DNA of 64,000 bases from Bacteroidota bacterium (GCA_036522515.1 DATDFQ010000056.1:186001-250000); one strand, 5' to 3'; shown: positions 47,042 to 59,242, counted from the stretch's first letter. Numbers and translations: made by a program. The notes: generated by a model not told the origin, from the sequence alone.

Positions 47042-47500
47042 CTACTTTGCCGCCGGTACCGTCAACGAGAACGGCTGTTTGAACTTGCTGCACCACCCTT
47101 CGGAATCCGAGCAATAAAAGTAAGTGAGAGTTCCCTTGATCGTGAGACCGGTGGGCTTGGACGGCCCGGCCCTATTGAGGAGCTTGTACTTCTGCACGAT
47201 CGCCTTCGAGGTGTCGAGATAGGGAAATTTCTCCATCGCAGGCGTTTCAAGCGTGTCCGCCGCTTCGACCCGTGCGGAGGAATCGAACGTGACGCTCATC
47301 GGCGGGGTCAGGTTGATATGGATCCCTTTCCTGGGGCGCAGGTTGAACAAGATCGCCCCGGATGAGCCGTCGCGCGGGGTCGCTTTCCTGAGGGCGGCCG
47401 AAAAAGTGACGTAGATGTTCGCGTTTGTCGGGCTGACGCCCGTGCTCGCATGGGGGCTGACAAGCAGAAGGGAAAAAATTATTACGGCGGCGATTCTCAT
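47042..47500 (-). CDS. DsbD alpha-domain-like periplasmic protein
   Basis: 152 residues with a signal peptide (MRIAAVIIFSLLLVSPHAST). The body resembles the N-terminal alpha domain of DsbD: RKGIHINLTPPM, then a strand pair with TYFYCSDSEGWCSKFKQPF, holding two Cys ten residues apart. No membrane or thioredoxin domain follows, so it is the stand-alone form. It may relay disulfide reduction or act in cytochrome c maturation; partner unknown. A -10-like TATATT (47520-47515, minus) lies upstream without a clear -35. Confidence 0.65.
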   Translation of the reverse strand: MRIAAVIIFSLLLVSPHASTGVSPTNANIYVTFSAALRKATPRDGSSGAILFNLRPRKGIHINLTPPMSVTFDSSARVEAADTLETPAMEKFPYLDTSKAIVQKYKLLNRAGPSKPTGLTIKGTLTYFYCSDSEGWCSKFKQPFSLTVPAAK

Positions 47501-47560
47501 ACTTTCTCTACCCTAATATAAGCATTTTGAGGAACCATTTCCCTGCTGTTGTGTTTACGG

Positions 47561-47689
47561 GCACGCGACCTAAAGGTCGGGCCTACCGATGCCGAGGACT
47601 TGGTAGCCGCAGCCTTCAGGCTGCGGTCTTTTTCCCGCCATGGCACAGCCCCTCGATCGAAAACCCGCAAGCTAAAGCTTGCGGCTACC
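47561..47689. repeat. repeat island with the 88-bp composite element, copy 2
   Basis: B unit CGCGACCT/AGGTCG (47564-47579), a shared linker (GATGCCGAGGACTTGGTAG), then the 88-bp element 47602-47689: GCAGCCT/AGGCTGC palindrome, conserved spacer (TTTTTCCCGCCATGGCAC) and GCAAGCT/AGCTTGC palindrome. By eye it differs from the inverted copy at 17708-17795 at 7 of 88 positions. Its last base is the first base of the MFS stop codon. Confidence 0.9.
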
Positions 47690-48960
47690 TATACCCCGGA
47701 TATCGTTGCGGCGCGCCTCTCTGGGACTCCCTGCAGAACAATCAGTCCGGCGATGAAAAAGAGCCCGATCGCGAGTGCGGCAAGGCGCTCGTTCGTCAAA
47801 TCGGCGACCAATCCATAGATAAACGGACCGACGACTGCGGAAGCCTTACCACATAAACCATCGTAAAAACCGAAAAATTCCCCTTCACGCTCCTTCGGCG
47901 TCAAGAGGGCCATCATGCTCCTGCTCGCCGATTGAGACGACCCGATCGCTATCCCCGCGCCAAGCGCGACGACGTAAAACACGGCGACCGTCGTTACGAA
48001 ATACGCCCCGATGCTGATTGCGATCCAGAGGACGAGCGTGATCGAAATGGTTCGTTTGGGCCCGAGCCTGTCTGTGATGAAGCCGAAGACGAGAGAGCCG
48101 AGGACGGCGCTCGTTTGGACGACGGCGAAAAAGACGATGATCTCGTCGTCGCTCATCTTGAGGACCTGCGCCGCGAAGATTGCGGCGAAGGCGATAATGG
48201 TGAGGATGCCGTCATTATAGACGAAGAATGCGATCAGGAACCTGGCGATCTCCGGATACTCCTTCGTCTTGAACAGCAGGACGAACGTGCGCTTTGCCTG
48301 CCTGAAACCCCCGGAGACGTAACCGCGGGCAGAGGCATCCTCTACGGCCCTCCCGGGCTCAGGCACAAAGAGAAACATGGGGAGTGAAAAGAGGAAGAAA
48401 AAGGCGGCGGCGATGACGAACGACAAACGGACATAGAACAGGTAGTCTGCGTCTTCCGCGCCGGGAAGGACCGCCCGCACGATCAGAAGGACGGCGAGGG
48501 CTCCCGCGTACCCCATGGCGAATCCGTATCCGGAGACTCTGCCGTACGAGTGTTCGGAGGTGAGCGAGGGGAGGAAGGCGTCGTAGAAGACGAGGCCTCC
48601 TTCGAACCCGATATTGGCGAGGATAAAGAGGAGGAGCCCGGCGAGCACCATTCCCTCGCCGACGAAGAACAACAGCGCGGTGCAGACGACGGAACCCGCG
48701 GTGAAGATGAAAAGAAAACGCTTCTTATTGTGCGAAGAGTCTGCCGCGGCGCCCAGAGGCGGCGAGATCGCCGCGGCGCAAATCATCGAAAGGCTGACGG
48801 CCAGGCCCCATAACCAGTGTCTTCCGCCGGCGACATGGGATGTAAAGTACCGCGAATAGATGACGGTGACGATGATGACCGAGAACGCGGTGTTGGCGAA
48901 ATCGAAAAGCGACCACGCGAAAATGACGGCCCGCTTCCCGGCGGCCGGTTGATTCGGCAT
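47689..48960 (-). CDS. MFS transporter, UMF1/Atg22-like
   Basis: 423 residues, about 12 helices. AWSLFDFANTAFSVIIVTVIYSRYF-type N-terminus (FDFANTAF motif), ISPPLGAAADSSHNKKRFL and GFEGGLVFYDAFLPSLTSE are characteristic of the UMF1/Atg22-like major-facilitator group. Substrate unknown; relatives export amino acids from yeast vacuoles. 5 bp after nusB. The 3' end runs into a dispersed repeat, so the last residues and the stop may derive from repeat sequence. Confidence 0.88.
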   Translation of the reverse strand: MPNQPAAGKRAVIFAWSLFDFANTAFSVIIVTVIYSRYFTSHVAGGRHWLWGLAVSLSMICAAAISPPLGAAADSSHNKKRFLFIFTAGSVVCTALLFFVGEGMVLAGLLLFILANIGFEGGLVFYDAFLPSLTSEHSYGRVSGYGFAMGYAGALAVLLIVRAVLPGAEDADYLFYVRLSFVIAAAFFFLFSLPMFLFVPEPGRAVEDASARGYVSGGFRQAKRTFVLLFKTKEYPEIARFLIAFFVYNDGILTIIAFAAIFAAQVLKMSDDEIIVFFAVVQTSAVLGSLVFGFITDRLGPKRTISITLVLWIAISIGAYFVTTVAVFYVVALGAGIAIGSSQSASRSMMALLTPKEREGEFFGFYDGLCGKASAVVGPFIYGLVADLTNERLAALAIGLFFIAGLIVLQGVPERRAATISGV

Positions 48961-48965
48961 GAGCT

Positions 48966-49472
48966 TCAGGCGGCTGGGTCGGGCGGGGGTCCGGTCCGGC
49001 CCGATTTCTGTGAGGCGTTTTCGTTGATGAGCCCCCGCCCGGTCTTCTTGAGGCCGCTATTCTTCTTCAGCTCGTCGAGGATGGCGTCAAGAATGCCGTT
49101 CACAAATTTTCCGCTCTGTTCGGTGCTGAAGGTTTTCGCGACCTCGATCAGTTCGTTGATCGTGACCTTGGGGGGAATATCGGGGAAATAGAGGAACTCG
49201 CAGATGCCCATCTGGAGGAGCAGTTTGTCGATGACGGCGATCCGGTTATACTCCCAGTGTGACACCTTCGCCCGGATCCGGACCTCGATTTCCTCCTGGT
49301 GGCTGACGACCTGGTCGATCAGCTTCTTCGCAAAGTCGAAACTCTCCCTGTCGCCCCGGATGTCACCGAGCACATTCTCCACCACGGAAGAGATCGGCTC
49401 TTTGGAGATCTCGTAGGCGTAGAGCGTCTGGAGGACTTTTTCGCGGGTGATCCGGCGCTTATAGACCGTCAT
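48966..49472 (-). CDS. nusB: transcription antitermination factor NusB
   Basis: 168 residues. Starts RRITREKVLQTLYAYEI, then YNRIAVIDKLLLQMGICEFLYFPDIPPKV and TINELIEVAKTFSTEQSGKFVNGILDAI, the NusB signature. RNA-binding helical protein acting with NusE in rRNA antitermination. The C-terminal 25 residues form a basic then Pro-rich tail beyond the usual length. 58 bp after leucine dehydrogenase. Confidence 0.96.
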   Translation of the reverse strand: MTVYKRRITREKVLQTLYAYEISKEPISSVVENVLGDIRGDRESFDFAKKLIDQVVSHQEEIEVRIRAKVSHWEYNRIAVIDKLLLQMGICEFLYFPDIPPKVTINELIEVAKTFSTEQSGKFVNGILDAILDELKKNSGLKKTGRGLINENASQKSGRTGPPPDPAA

Positions 49473-49530
49473 CTCGCTTCGCCGCCCCCGCGGGGGCGGC
49501 GCTCAGCCGATTTATGCCGTCCGGACACGT

Positions 49531-50649
49531 TCATCCCTTCGCGTGGTCGAGGTCTCCCATTCTGCCCGAATACACCGAGTTCCCGGCATAGAGGTTGCGA
49601 ATATGGGTGATGCTCGCGATGCGCTCCTCGGCGAGATGGTTGGAGGCTTCGTAGGGGGGGATCTTTTGCTGCTTTGCGATGTCGAAGATTTTCGTCATCG
49701 TGCCGTAAATCCCCTCCGCCTGTTTCAACGCGCGTTCGCGCGGGTAGCCTTCGAGTTCATTCGCGACGCTCATGAGGCCTCCGCCGTTGATCGCATAATC
49801 GGGGGCGTAGAGAATTCCCCGGTCGATCAGCATCCGCCCATGTTTCGTTTCGTCGGCGAGCTGGTTGTTGGCGCCGCCCGCGACGATCTTCACCTTCAAC
49901 CGGGGTATCGTCTTGTCGTTGATGATCGCACCGAGGGCGCAGGGGCAGAAAATGTCGGCTGGGACGTCGTAAATCCTCTCCGCCTCGACAAAATTGCCGC
50001 CTGTCTTTTCGGCGAGGGTCTTTGCCTTCGCCTCGTAGAGGTCGCTGATAAAGAGCTTTGCTCCCTCCTCGGCGAGAAAACCGCAGAGAAAGCTGGAAAC
50101 GTGGCCGGCCCCCTGGACGGCGATCTGTTTTCCCTTCAGCGAATCGCTCCCCGTCACTTCCTGGAGGCAGGCTTTGATCCCGTGGTAGACGCCGACGGCG
50201 GTAACGGGGGACGGGTCGCCTCCGCCTCCGAGCGCCCGGTCGATTCCGGTCACATACTTCGTCTCCATCCTCACCCATTCCATGTCCTGCACGCTCGTGC
50301 CGACATCTTCGGCGGTGATATACCGTCCGCCGAGGCCCTCGACAAAGCGGCCGTAGGTCCGGAAGAGGGCTTCGGTCTTGTCCTTGTTGGGATCGCCGAG
50401 GATCACCGCCTTGCCTCCCCCGAGGTTCAGTCCGGCGACCGCCGCCTTATAGGTCATCCCGCGAGAGAGACGGAGCGCATCGATCAACGCCTCCTGATCC
50501 GAGGCATACGTCCACATCCTCGCACCCCCCAATGCTGGCCCGAGTGCGGTGTTGTGTATCGCGATGATTGCGCTGAGGCCGGATTCCTTGTCCGCGCAGT
50601 ATACCACCTGTTCGTGGTTCCTCTTGCCAATTTCCTTCAGGATGTCCAT
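49531..50649 (-). CDS. leucine/valine dehydrogenase (Glu/Leu/Phe/Val dehydrogenase family)
   Basis: 372 residues from ATG 50649. Substrate loop GPALGGARMW, catalytic Lys in AGLNLGGGKAVILGDP (about residue 80), SPVTAVGVYHGIKACL, the NAD-binding VQGAGHVSSFLCG and PCALGAIINDKTI. Length and the GPALGG motif fit leucine dehydrogenase, which reversibly deaminates branched-chain amino acids. The glycine motif GAGHVS has His where GAGNV is usual. Promoter at 50729-50701. Confidence 0.9.
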   Translation of the reverse strand: MDILKEIGKRNHEQVVYCADKESGLSAIIAIHNTALGPALGGARMWTYASDQEALIDALRLSRGMTYKAAVAGLNLGGGKAVILGDPNKDKTEALFRTYGRFVEGLGGRYITAEDVGTSVQDMEWVRMETKYVTGIDRALGGGGDPSPVTAVGVYHGIKACLQEVTGSDSLKGKQIAVQGAGHVSSFLCGFLAEEGAKLFISDLYEAKAKTLAEKTGGNFVEAERIYDVPADIFCPCALGAIINDKTIPRLKVKIVAGGANNQLADETKHGRMLIDRGILYAPDYAINGGGLMSVANELEGYPRERALKQAEGIYGTMTKIFDIAKQQKIPPYEASNHLAEERIASITHIRNLYAGNSVYSGRMGDLDHAKG

Positions 50650-50700
50650 AGGAGAAGGGACCCGGATGAGTGTGATGGATTGCTCTGAAAAAGCAGTCCT

Positions 50701-50729
50701 AATGTAGACAAATTCCCATAGGAAGGCAA
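50701..50729 (-). promoter_or_regulatory. sigma70-like promoter of the leucine dehydrogenase-nusB-MFS unit
   Basis: Minus strand: TTGCCT (50729-50724), 17 bp, TACATT (50706-50701), about 52 bp before the ATG. Confidence 0.6.
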
Positions 50730-50768
50730 GGAGACGGAGTGAGGGCATTGGCTCCCTTTCCAAGGATA

Positions 50769-50847
50769 TGTCATCCTGAGCGCAGCGAAGGATCTCTAGC
50801 GCTCGATCGCGAAGATCCTTCGGTCGCTTCGCTCCCTCAGGATGACA
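50769..50847. repeat. family A palindromic repeat between divergent leucine dehydrogenase and HAD genes
   Basis: Short left arm (TGTCATCCTGAGCGCAGCGA AGGATC) and long right arm (GATCCTTCGGTCGCTTCGCT CCCTCAGGATGACA). It lies upstream of the HAD gene and of the leucine dehydrogenase promoter. Confidence 0.9.
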
Positions 50848-50899
50848 ATGCGCCACCCCCAAAAGAATTCAATCCGAATTATTTGTAAATTAGACGCCT

Positions 50900-51523
50900 A
50901 TGAAGAGAGGTCAGGCAGTCACTACGCTCTTCCTCGACATCGGGGGGGTCCTCCTTACAAACGGGTGGGATCACCAGGCCAGAAAACGGGCGGCGAAGGC
51001 GTTCAGGATCGATCTAGATGAGATGACCGGTCGCCATGAACTGATCTTCGGTCCGTTCGAAAAGGGGGAGCTCACTCTGAATGAATACCTGCGCCGGGTT
51101 GTGTTTTACCGGGCACGGCCCTTTACACAAGAGCGCTTCCGGGCATTCATGTTCGCGCAATCCAGGGCGTATCCCCGCATGATCGGGCTCGTCAGCGCGC
51201 TCAAAGCGCGGTTCGCCTTGAAAATCGCCGTGGTGAGCAATGAGTCGAGGGAGTTGAACGCCTACAGGATTCGAACGTTCGGGCTCGACCGGTTCGTCGA
51301 TTTTTTCATTTCCTCCTGTTATGTCCATCTCAGGAAGCCCGAGGCGGAGATCTTTCGGATGGCCCTCGACGTTTCCCAGACCCCCGCAAACCGGATCGTT
51401 TATATCGACAACACTCCTTCGTTTACGCGGCTTGCGCAGCGACTCGGGATGCGGGGGATCGTTCACACGACGTACGGCTCCACCCGCGCGAAACTTGCCT
51501 CCTTCGGATTGAAACTTGACTAG
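50900..51523 (+). CDS. HAD-superfamily hydrolase (subfamily IA)
   Basis: 207 residues. Motif [12 protein letters not shown] with nucleophile Asp13 (DxG instead of DxD, as in YihX-type members), motif II VVSNES, motif III Lys in [10 protein letters not shown] and motif IV YIDNTPS. The helical cap lies at 20-90. Sugar-phosphate phosphatase is the usual role of this subgroup. Its last codons overlap the phosphoketolase start (TTGACTAG), so the two are coupled. Confidence 0.88.
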   Translation: MKRGQAVTTLFLDIGGVLLTNGWDHQARKRAAKAFRIDLDEMTGRHELIFGPFEKGELTLNEYLRRVVFYRARPFTQERFRAFMFAQSRAYPRMIGLVSALKARFALKIAVVSNESRELNAYRIRTFGLDRFVDFFISSCYVHLRKPEAEIFRMALDVSQTPANRIVYIDNTPSFTRLAQRLGMRGIVHTTYGSTRAKLASFGLKLD

Positions 51524-53891
51524 CGCGCCGAAAAGTCCGTTATCCCCGGACGAACTCAGAAAGATGAACGCCTACTGGCGGGCAGCAAATTACCTCTCGG
51601 TGGGGCAGATTTATCTGTACGACAATCCGCTTCTCCGGGTGCCGCTCAAGCCGTCACACGTGAAACCGACATTGCTCGGGCATTGGGGCACAACGCCGGG
51701 TCAGAACTTCGTCTATGTGCACCTGAACCGGGTCATCAAGAAACACGACCTGAATATGATCTACATCTCCGGCCCGGGTCACGGCGGGCCGGCGCTGGTG
51801 GCGAACACCTATCTCGAGGGAACGTACAGCGAGGTCTATCCTCATATCACCCGTGACGAAGATGGCCTCAAGAAACTCTTTACGCAATTTTCCTTTCCCG
51901 GCGGAATCCCGAGCCATGTCTCCCCGGAGTGTCCGGGGTCGATTCACGAAGGGGGGGAGCTTGGATATTCCCTCAGCCACGCGTTCGGGGCGGTGTTCGA
52001 CAATCCGGACCTGGTTGCGGCCTGCGTCGTGGGAGACGGGGAGGCGGAAACGGGGCCCCTGGCGACAGCCTGGCACTCGAATAAATTTTTGAACCCAGTC
52101 ACGGACGGAGCGGTCCTCCCGATCCTCCACCTGAACGGGTATAAGATCGCCAACCCCACCATTCTTGCGCGCATCAGCCGGGAGGAACTCGAATACTTCT
52201 TTCGAGGCTGCGGATGGATGCCGTACGTCGTCGAGGGGGAGGAGCCGGAGAGCATGCACCAGAGCATGGCCGCCGCCCTCGAGAAGGCGGTCGGGGAGAT
52301 CAGGCAAATCCAGGCCGGCGCCCGGAAGAACAACGACACGAAGCGGCCGGCATGGCCGATGATCGTTTTGATATCCCCGAAGGGCTGGACCGGCCCGAAA
52401 GAGGTCGACGGAGCGCAAGTGGAAGGGACCTACCGCTCGCACCAGGTTCCGCTTCAGGTTGATGCGGGCCATCCGGGACATCTCGAGCGGCTCGAATCCT
52501 GGATGAGAAGCTACAAGCCCGAAGAACTCTTCGACGAACGCGGAAGATTCCTATCTGAATTGGCAGAACTCGCCCCCACGGGCGAGCGGAGGATGGGCGC
52601 AAACCCTCACGCCAACGGGGGAATCCTGTTGCGGGATCTGCGCATGCCCGATCTGTCCCTCCACGCGGTGAATGTCCCCTCGCCGGGCTCGGTCCAGGCC
52701 GCCGACACGCAAGTACTCGGAAAATTTTTGCGCGACATCGTGACGCTCAACCGGGAAGGGAAAAACTTCAGGATCTTCGGGCCGGATGAGACCCTCTCGA
52801 ACAGGTTAAGCGCGGTCTTTGAAGTGACCAATCGCCAATGGCTCGCCGGGGAGGTCCGGAGCGACGAATTTCTTGCCCCCGAGGGCCGCGTGATGGAAAT
52901 GCTGAGCGAGCACCAATGCGAAGGCTGGCTGGAAGGGTATCTCCTCACGGGGCGGCACGGCCTTTTCAATAGTTATGAGGCTTTCATTCATATTATCGAT
53001 TCGATGTTCAACCAGCACGCCAAGTGGCTGAAGGTCACCCTCGGTTTGCCCTGGCGCCGGAAGATCGCCTCCCTGAACTATCTGCTTGCCTCCCACGTCT
53101 GGCAACAGGCCCACAACGGCTTTACCCACCAGGACCCCGGGTTCATCGACCACGTGGTGAATAAGAAGGCTGAGGTGGTGCGCGTCTATCTTCCACCTGA
53201 TGCCAACTGTCTCCTTTCGGTCTGGGATCATTGCCTCAGGAGCCGGCACTATGTGAATGTGGTCGTCGCGGGGAAGTACCCGTCCTACCAGTGGCTGACG
53301 ATGGGGGCGGCGATCCAGCATTGCGCGCGCGGGATTGGCATCTGGCGGTGGGCCGGCACCGGCGGAGACGCCGAGCCGGATGTGGTGATGGCCTGCTGCG
53401 GGGATGTACCCACCCTGGAAGTTCTCGCCGCGGTTTCGATCCTCCGTGCTCATCTGCCGGAGCTCAAGATCCGCGTGATTAATGTCGTCGACCTGATGAA
53501 GCTGCAACCGGGCACTGAACATCCCCACGGCCTGAGCGACGGGGAGTTCGACGCGCTTTTTACCAAAGACAAGCCGATCGTGTTCGCGTTCCACGGTTAC
53601 CCGTGGCTCATCCACCGGTTGACGTACCGCAGGACGAATCATGGGAATTTACACGTGCGGGGGTATAAGGAAGAGGGAACGATTACGACGACGTTCGACA
53701 TGACGGTCCTGAACGACCTCGACCGGTTCCATCTCGTCCAGGATGTGATCGACCGGCTGCCGCAACTGGGCGCCGATGGGGCGAGGCTGAAGCAGATCGC
53801 CGGGGAACGGCTCGTGGCGCACAAGAAGTACATCGTGAAGCACGGGCTCGACCTCCCTGAAATCCGTAACTGGAAATGGAACCTCTCCTAA
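51516..53891 (+). CDS. xfp: phosphoketolase (xylulose-5-P/fructose-6-P)
   Basis: 791 residues, full length, from TTG 51516. Thiamine-diphosphate features: [56 protein letters not shown]-type loop and [19 protein letters not shown] with the cofactor-binding Gly-Asp-Gly. Later GLFNSYEAF and the C-terminal transketolase-like domain. Splits Xu5P or F6P with phosphate into acetyl-P and a shorter sugar phosphate. It overlaps the HAD gene by 8 nt and pgi by 16 nt, so a bifid-shunt-like use of F6P is plausible. Confidence 0.97.
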   Translation: MTSAPKSPLSPDELRKMNAYWRAANYLSVGQIYLYDNPLLRVPLKPSHVKPTLLGHWGTTPGQNFVYVHLNRVIKKHDLNMIYISGPGHGGPALVANTYLEGTYSEVYPHITRDEDGLKKLFTQFSFPGGIPSHVSPECPGSIHEGGELGYSLSHAFGAVFDNPDLVAACVVGDGEAETGPLATAWHSNKFLNPVTDGAVLPILHLNGYKIANPTILARISREELEYFFRGCGWMPYVVEGEEPESMHQSMAAALEKAVGEIRQIQAGARKNNDTKRPAWPMIVLISPKGWTGPKEVDGAQVEGTYRSHQVPLQVDAGHPGHLERLESWMRSYKPEELFDERGRFLSELAELAPTGERRMGANPHANGGILLRDLRMPDLSLHAVNVPSPGSVQAADTQVLGKFLRDIVTLNREGKNFRIFGPDETLSNRLSAVFEVTNRQWLAGEVRSDEFLAPEGRVMEMLSEHQCEGWLEGYLLTGRHGLFNSYEAFIHIIDSMFNQHAKWLKVTLGLPWRRKIASLNYLLASHVWQQAHNGFTHQDPGFIDHVVNKKAEVVRVYLPPDANCLLSVWDHCLRSRHYVNVVVAGKYPSYQWLTMGAAIQHCARGIGIWRWAGTGGDAEPDVVMACCGDVPTLEVLAAVSILRAHLPELKIRVINVVDLMKLQPGTEHPHGLSDGEFDALFTKDKPIVFAFHGYPWLIHRLTYRRTNHGNLHVRGYKEEGTITTTFDMTVLNDLDRFHLVQDVIDRLPQLGADGARLKQIAGERLVAHKKYIVKHGLDLPEIRNWKWNLS

Positions 53892-55513
53892 CCCGGACAC
53901 CCCTCACGGATCTTCCCGCATGGATGGCCCTCCGGGCGCATCTTCCGGAAATCCGCCGACTGCATCTTCGGACACTCTTCGCCGACGATCCAACGAGGGG
54001 CGGGCAGATGGCGGCGGAAGCCGCCGGCGTTTACCTCGACTACTCGAAACAGCTTGTCACAGCTCAAACACTCAAACTTCTCCTGGACCTTGCACGCGAG
54101 TCGGACCTGCGGACGAGGATCGAGGCGATGTTTCGCGGGGAAAAGATCAATACGACGGAGAACAGGGCGGTGTTGCATGTGGCGCTGCGCTCCCCGAAGG
54201 GCGGATCGTTCATGGTCGACGGCGAAAACGTCGTTCCGAAGGTCCACGCCGTCCTCGACAAGATGGCCGGTTTTTCAGACCGGATCAGAAATGGCGAGTG
54301 GAAGGGGTACACGGGCAAGCCGATCCGGAACGTCATCAATATCGGCATCGGAGGGTCCGACCTGGGGCCGGTGATGGCGTACGAGGCACTGCGCCATTAC
54401 AGCGACCGCGGCCTCACAGTCCGGTTCGTCTCCAATGTCGACGGAACCGACATCGCGGAAGCCACCCGCGACCTGAACCCCGCGGAGACACTCTGCATCG
54501 TCTCCTCGAAGACCTTCACGACGCTCGAAACGATGACCAACGCGGTGAGCGCGCGCGACTGGGTTCTCAAGGCGTTGAACGACCCGTCCGCAGTCGCGCG
54601 GCATTTCGTCGCTGTCTCCACCAACGCGCCGGAAGTGGCCCGGTTCGGAATCGACACCGGAAATATGTTCGGGTTCTGGGATTGGGTCGGAGGGCGATAC
54701 TCGATGGACTCTGCGATCGGGCTTTCGACGATGATCGCCGTCGGCCCGGCACGATATCGCGAGATGCTCGACGGATTTCACGCGATGGACGAGCATTTCA
54801 GGACTGCCCCGTTCGAAGGCAACCTGCCTGTGCTCCTGGGTTTGCTCGGCATCTGGAACACCGATTTCCTCGGCGCAGAGACAGCGGCGGTGCTTCCCTA
54901 CGAGCAGTATCTGAAGCGATTCCCCGCCTACCTTCAGCAATTGACGATGGAGAGTAACGGCAAGCATGTGACGATCGACGGGAATGCCGCGGAATACGAA
55001 ACGGGGCCGGTCTATTGGGGTGAGCCGGGAACCAACGGCCAGCATTCCTTCTACCAGTTGATTCATCAGGGAACCAGGCTCGTTCCGTGCGACTTTATCG
55101 GCTTCGCGCGGCCGTTGAACGAGCTGGGGCGCCACCATGACCTGCTCCTCGCCAACATGTTCGCCCAGGCCGAGGCGCTCGCGTTCGGCAAAACTCCGGG
55201 CGAAGTCGAAGCCGAAGGGACGCCGGCCTGGCTGGTGCCCCACCGGACATTCGAGGGGAACCGGCCCTCGACGACGATCCTCCTGGAAAAGTTGACCCCC
55301 CGGGCGCTCGGCGCACTCGTGGCTCTCTACGAACATTGTGTCTTCACGCAGGGGGTGATCTGGCGGCTTGATTCGTTCGATCAATGGGGAGTCGAGCTGG
55401 GGAAGGTGTTCGCAGGCAAGATCATCTCTGAACTTGAGAGCAAACCCGATCCCCGTCTCGATCACGATAGCTCGACGAACAACCTCATCCGGCGTTACCG
55501 GAAGTTGAGGTAG
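53876..55513 (+). CDS. pgi: glucose-6-phosphate isomerase
   Basis: 545 residues. SIS-domain enzyme with [61 protein letters not shown] and the catalytic His region [14 protein letters not shown]-terminal [10 protein letters not shown]. Interconverts G6P and F6P, directly feeding the phosphoketolase encoded just upstream (16-nt overlap). Convergent with the vWA gene, 1 bp between stops. Confidence 0.98.
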   Translation: MEPLLTRTPLTDLPAWMALRAHLPEIRRLHLRTLFADDPTRGGQMAAEAAGVYLDYSKQLVTAQTLKLLLDLARESDLRTRIEAMFRGEKINTTENRAVLHVALRSPKGGSFMVDGENVVPKVHAVLDKMAGFSDRIRNGEWKGYTGKPIRNVINIGIGGSDLGPVMAYEALRHYSDRGLTVRFVSNVDGTDIAEATRDLNPAETLCIVSSKTFTTLETMTNAVSARDWVLKALNDPSAVARHFVAVSTNAPEVARFGIDTGNMFGFWDWVGGRYSMDSAIGLSTMIAVGPARYREMLDGFHAMDEHFRTAPFEGNLPVLLGLLGIWNTDFLGAETAAVLPYEQYLKRFPAYLQQLTMESNGKHVTIDGNAAEYETGPVYWGEPGTNGQHSFYQLIHQGTRLVPCDFIGFARPLNELGRHHDLLLANMFAQAEALAFGKTPGEVEAEGTPAWLVPHRTFEGNRPSTTILLEKLTPRALGALVALYEHCVFTQGVIWRLDSFDQWGVELGKVFAGKIISELESKPDPRLDHDSSTNNLIRRYRKLR

Positions 55514-55514
55514 C

Positions 55515-56906
55515 TCACTTCTTCTGGCGCTGTGTCCGGTAATTCTGGTACTGCACCGATTTCTTCACGCGCCGCAAGTCCGATTTTTCGTCCTTCACGC
55601 TGTCGGAGTACGATTCAAGCTGCCGGAGTTGTTCCTGGATCATCGGCGCAGCCACCGCGCTCATGCTCGCCGCTTCCGAGCCTCCCAGGGCGGCCTTCGC
55701 CTGATTGAGTTCCCGGCGGGCATCGTCCCGGCGGCCTTCGTCGAGCGCACGCATGGCTTTCTCGACTGTCCGTGTCGAAACGGCGAGGTCGGCCTTACCC
55801 TGCGCGTCCCAGTCCCTGCCCCTTAAGAGCTCCGCCGCGTCGTCGCTATAGTGCACATCGACGGAAAAGCGGGGCGGATATTCTCGCGACTTCCGGCGCC
55901 CGCCGTCGTACGTCAGGACCCCGCGCGCCGCACAGAGAGTCCCGGCGCTTTCGGGAATGTTCATCTCCAGCGTGTACTCGCGGCGGTCGTTCGAATAGAG
56001 ATCGCCGAGGTTCATGATCCATCGATCGCCCTCGTGACGCCAGGAGCACCCGATGACGTCCCGGATCTCGACGCCTCTTCCCGGTGTGATTTCGATGGAT
56101 GCGTGTTGCGCGATCACCGAGGTCAGTCCGCTGAATTCATGCTCGAAAATGGAGGCGAGCTGGCGGGGGGTCTCCACATAATAGTAGTTGCCTCCCCCGT
56201 GTTCCGCGAGGCCGAGCATCAGGTTTTCGTTGTACGAGAGGCCGACCCCGATCGTGCTGAGTGAAATGGCGTTGCTGGCGTAGCGGCTCGAAATGTCGTT
56301 CAGTTCCGAAGGATTTGTCGTTCCCCTGTTCGCGAGCCCGTCGGAGAGAAGGAGGACGCGATTGACGCACTCAGGCCGGAAATTTCGCTGGATCTGCCGG
56401 AATCCTTCGACCATCCCTCCGCCCAGGTTTGTCGATCCGCGGGGGTAAATCCCGCGGAGAAGGTCCTTGATCCGGTCCCTGTCCCGGACCTGCCGCAGGG
56501 GGAGGAGCGTTTCGATCTGGTCGTCATAGATGATGATCGAAAGGTAATCCTCTCCCGAGAGCTGGTCCAGAAGCGAGCAGATCGCCTGTTTGGCATACTC
56601 CAGCTTGTTGTCGTCCGCCATCGATCCGCTCCGGTCGAGAACGACGGCGAGGTTCATCTGGCGCCGCACGTGCGAGGGCCGCTCGTCGGGGCCTGTCGCG
56701 AGCTGGATCTGCAGATAGACGGTTCCGCCGTTGTGCGGAACGCAGGCGGTGTTGAGATGCCCTTCGAGAACGATCCCTCCCCCGGGAGGCGGAATAGGCG
56801 GAGAAGACATGGCCGGCGACGACTCTATCGCCAGAGTCAGCAAGAGGGGAAGCAGGAGCCATAGAAGGGCAGGTGCGGCCGTGCCGCGAAATCTGATGGG
56901 ATACAT
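55515..56906 (-). CDS. secreted von Willebrand factor A-domain protein
   Basis: 463 residues. Signal peptide (about 1-32, leucine-rich core), a Pro/Gly linker, then a vWA domain with complete MIDAS: DRSGSMAD (Asp91, Ser93, Ser95), the Thr in RGSTNLGGG and LLLSDGLANRG. A beta-rich domain and a charged coiled C-terminus (about 370-463) follow. YfbK/BatA-like proteins bind partners through metal in the periplasm; the partner is unknown. Ribosome site GGAGGT. A 32-bp inverted-repeat leader element lies upstream. Confidence 0.88.
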   Translation of the reverse strand: MYPIRFRGTAAPALLWLLLPLLLTLAIESSPAMSSPPIPPPGGGIVLEGHLNTACVPHNGGTVYLQIQLATGPDERPSHVRRQMNLAVVLDRSGSMADDNKLEYAKQAICSLLDQLSGEDYLSIIIYDDQIETLLPLRQVRDRDRIKDLLRGIYPRGSTNLGGGMVEGFRQIQRNFRPECVNRVLLLSDGLANRGTTNPSELNDISSRYASNAISLSTIGVGLSYNENLMLGLAEHGGGNYYYVETPRQLASIFEHEFSGLTSVIAQHASIEITPGRGVEIRDVIGCSWRHEGDRWIMNLGDLYSNDRREYTLEMNIPESAGTLCAARGVLTYDGGRRKSREYPPRFSVDVHYSDDAAELLRGRDWDAQGKADLAVSTRTVEKAMRALDEGRRDDARRELNQAKAALGGSEAASMSAVAAPMIQEQLRQLESYSDSVKDEKSDLRRVKKSVQYQNYRTQRQKK

Positions 56907-56921
56907 GGGAACCTCCGTTTA

Positions 56922-56953
56922 GTGAGTACAATGGGTCTATGCGTTGTACTCAC
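56922..56953 (-). promoter_or_regulatory. 10-bp perfect inverted repeat in the vWA gene leader
   Basis: GTGAGTACAA (56922-56931) and TTGTACTCAC (56944-56953), perfectly complementary, 12-bp spacer, ending 16 bp before the vWA ATG. It is unrelated to the dispersed repeat families and may be an operator or a leader hairpin. Confidence 0.55.
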
Positions 56954-56980
56954 CGAAAGGCGGGAATGTTCCCGTGTTGT

Positions 56981-57084
56981 TGTCATCCTGAGCACATTCG
57001 CCTCGCTCAGTGTAAACTCCGCGAAGGATCTTGCCCTGTGGAAGGGAAGATTCTTCGCTTCACTTCGTTTCGCTCAGAATGACA
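56981..57084. repeat. diverged family A repeat between obg and the vWA gene
   Basis: Extended left arm (TGTCATCCTGAGCACATTCG, CTCAGTGTAAACTCC, GCGAAGGATC) and an altered right arm (GATTCTTCGCTTCACTTCGT TTCGCTCAGAATGACA). The most degenerate copy in the window. Confidence 0.85.
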
Positions 57085-57106
57085 ATAGGGTTTTGGGTGG
57101 GTTCCT

Positions 57107-59228
<2,122 letters not shown>

Positions 59229-59242
59229 GGCGCGTGTGGCTC

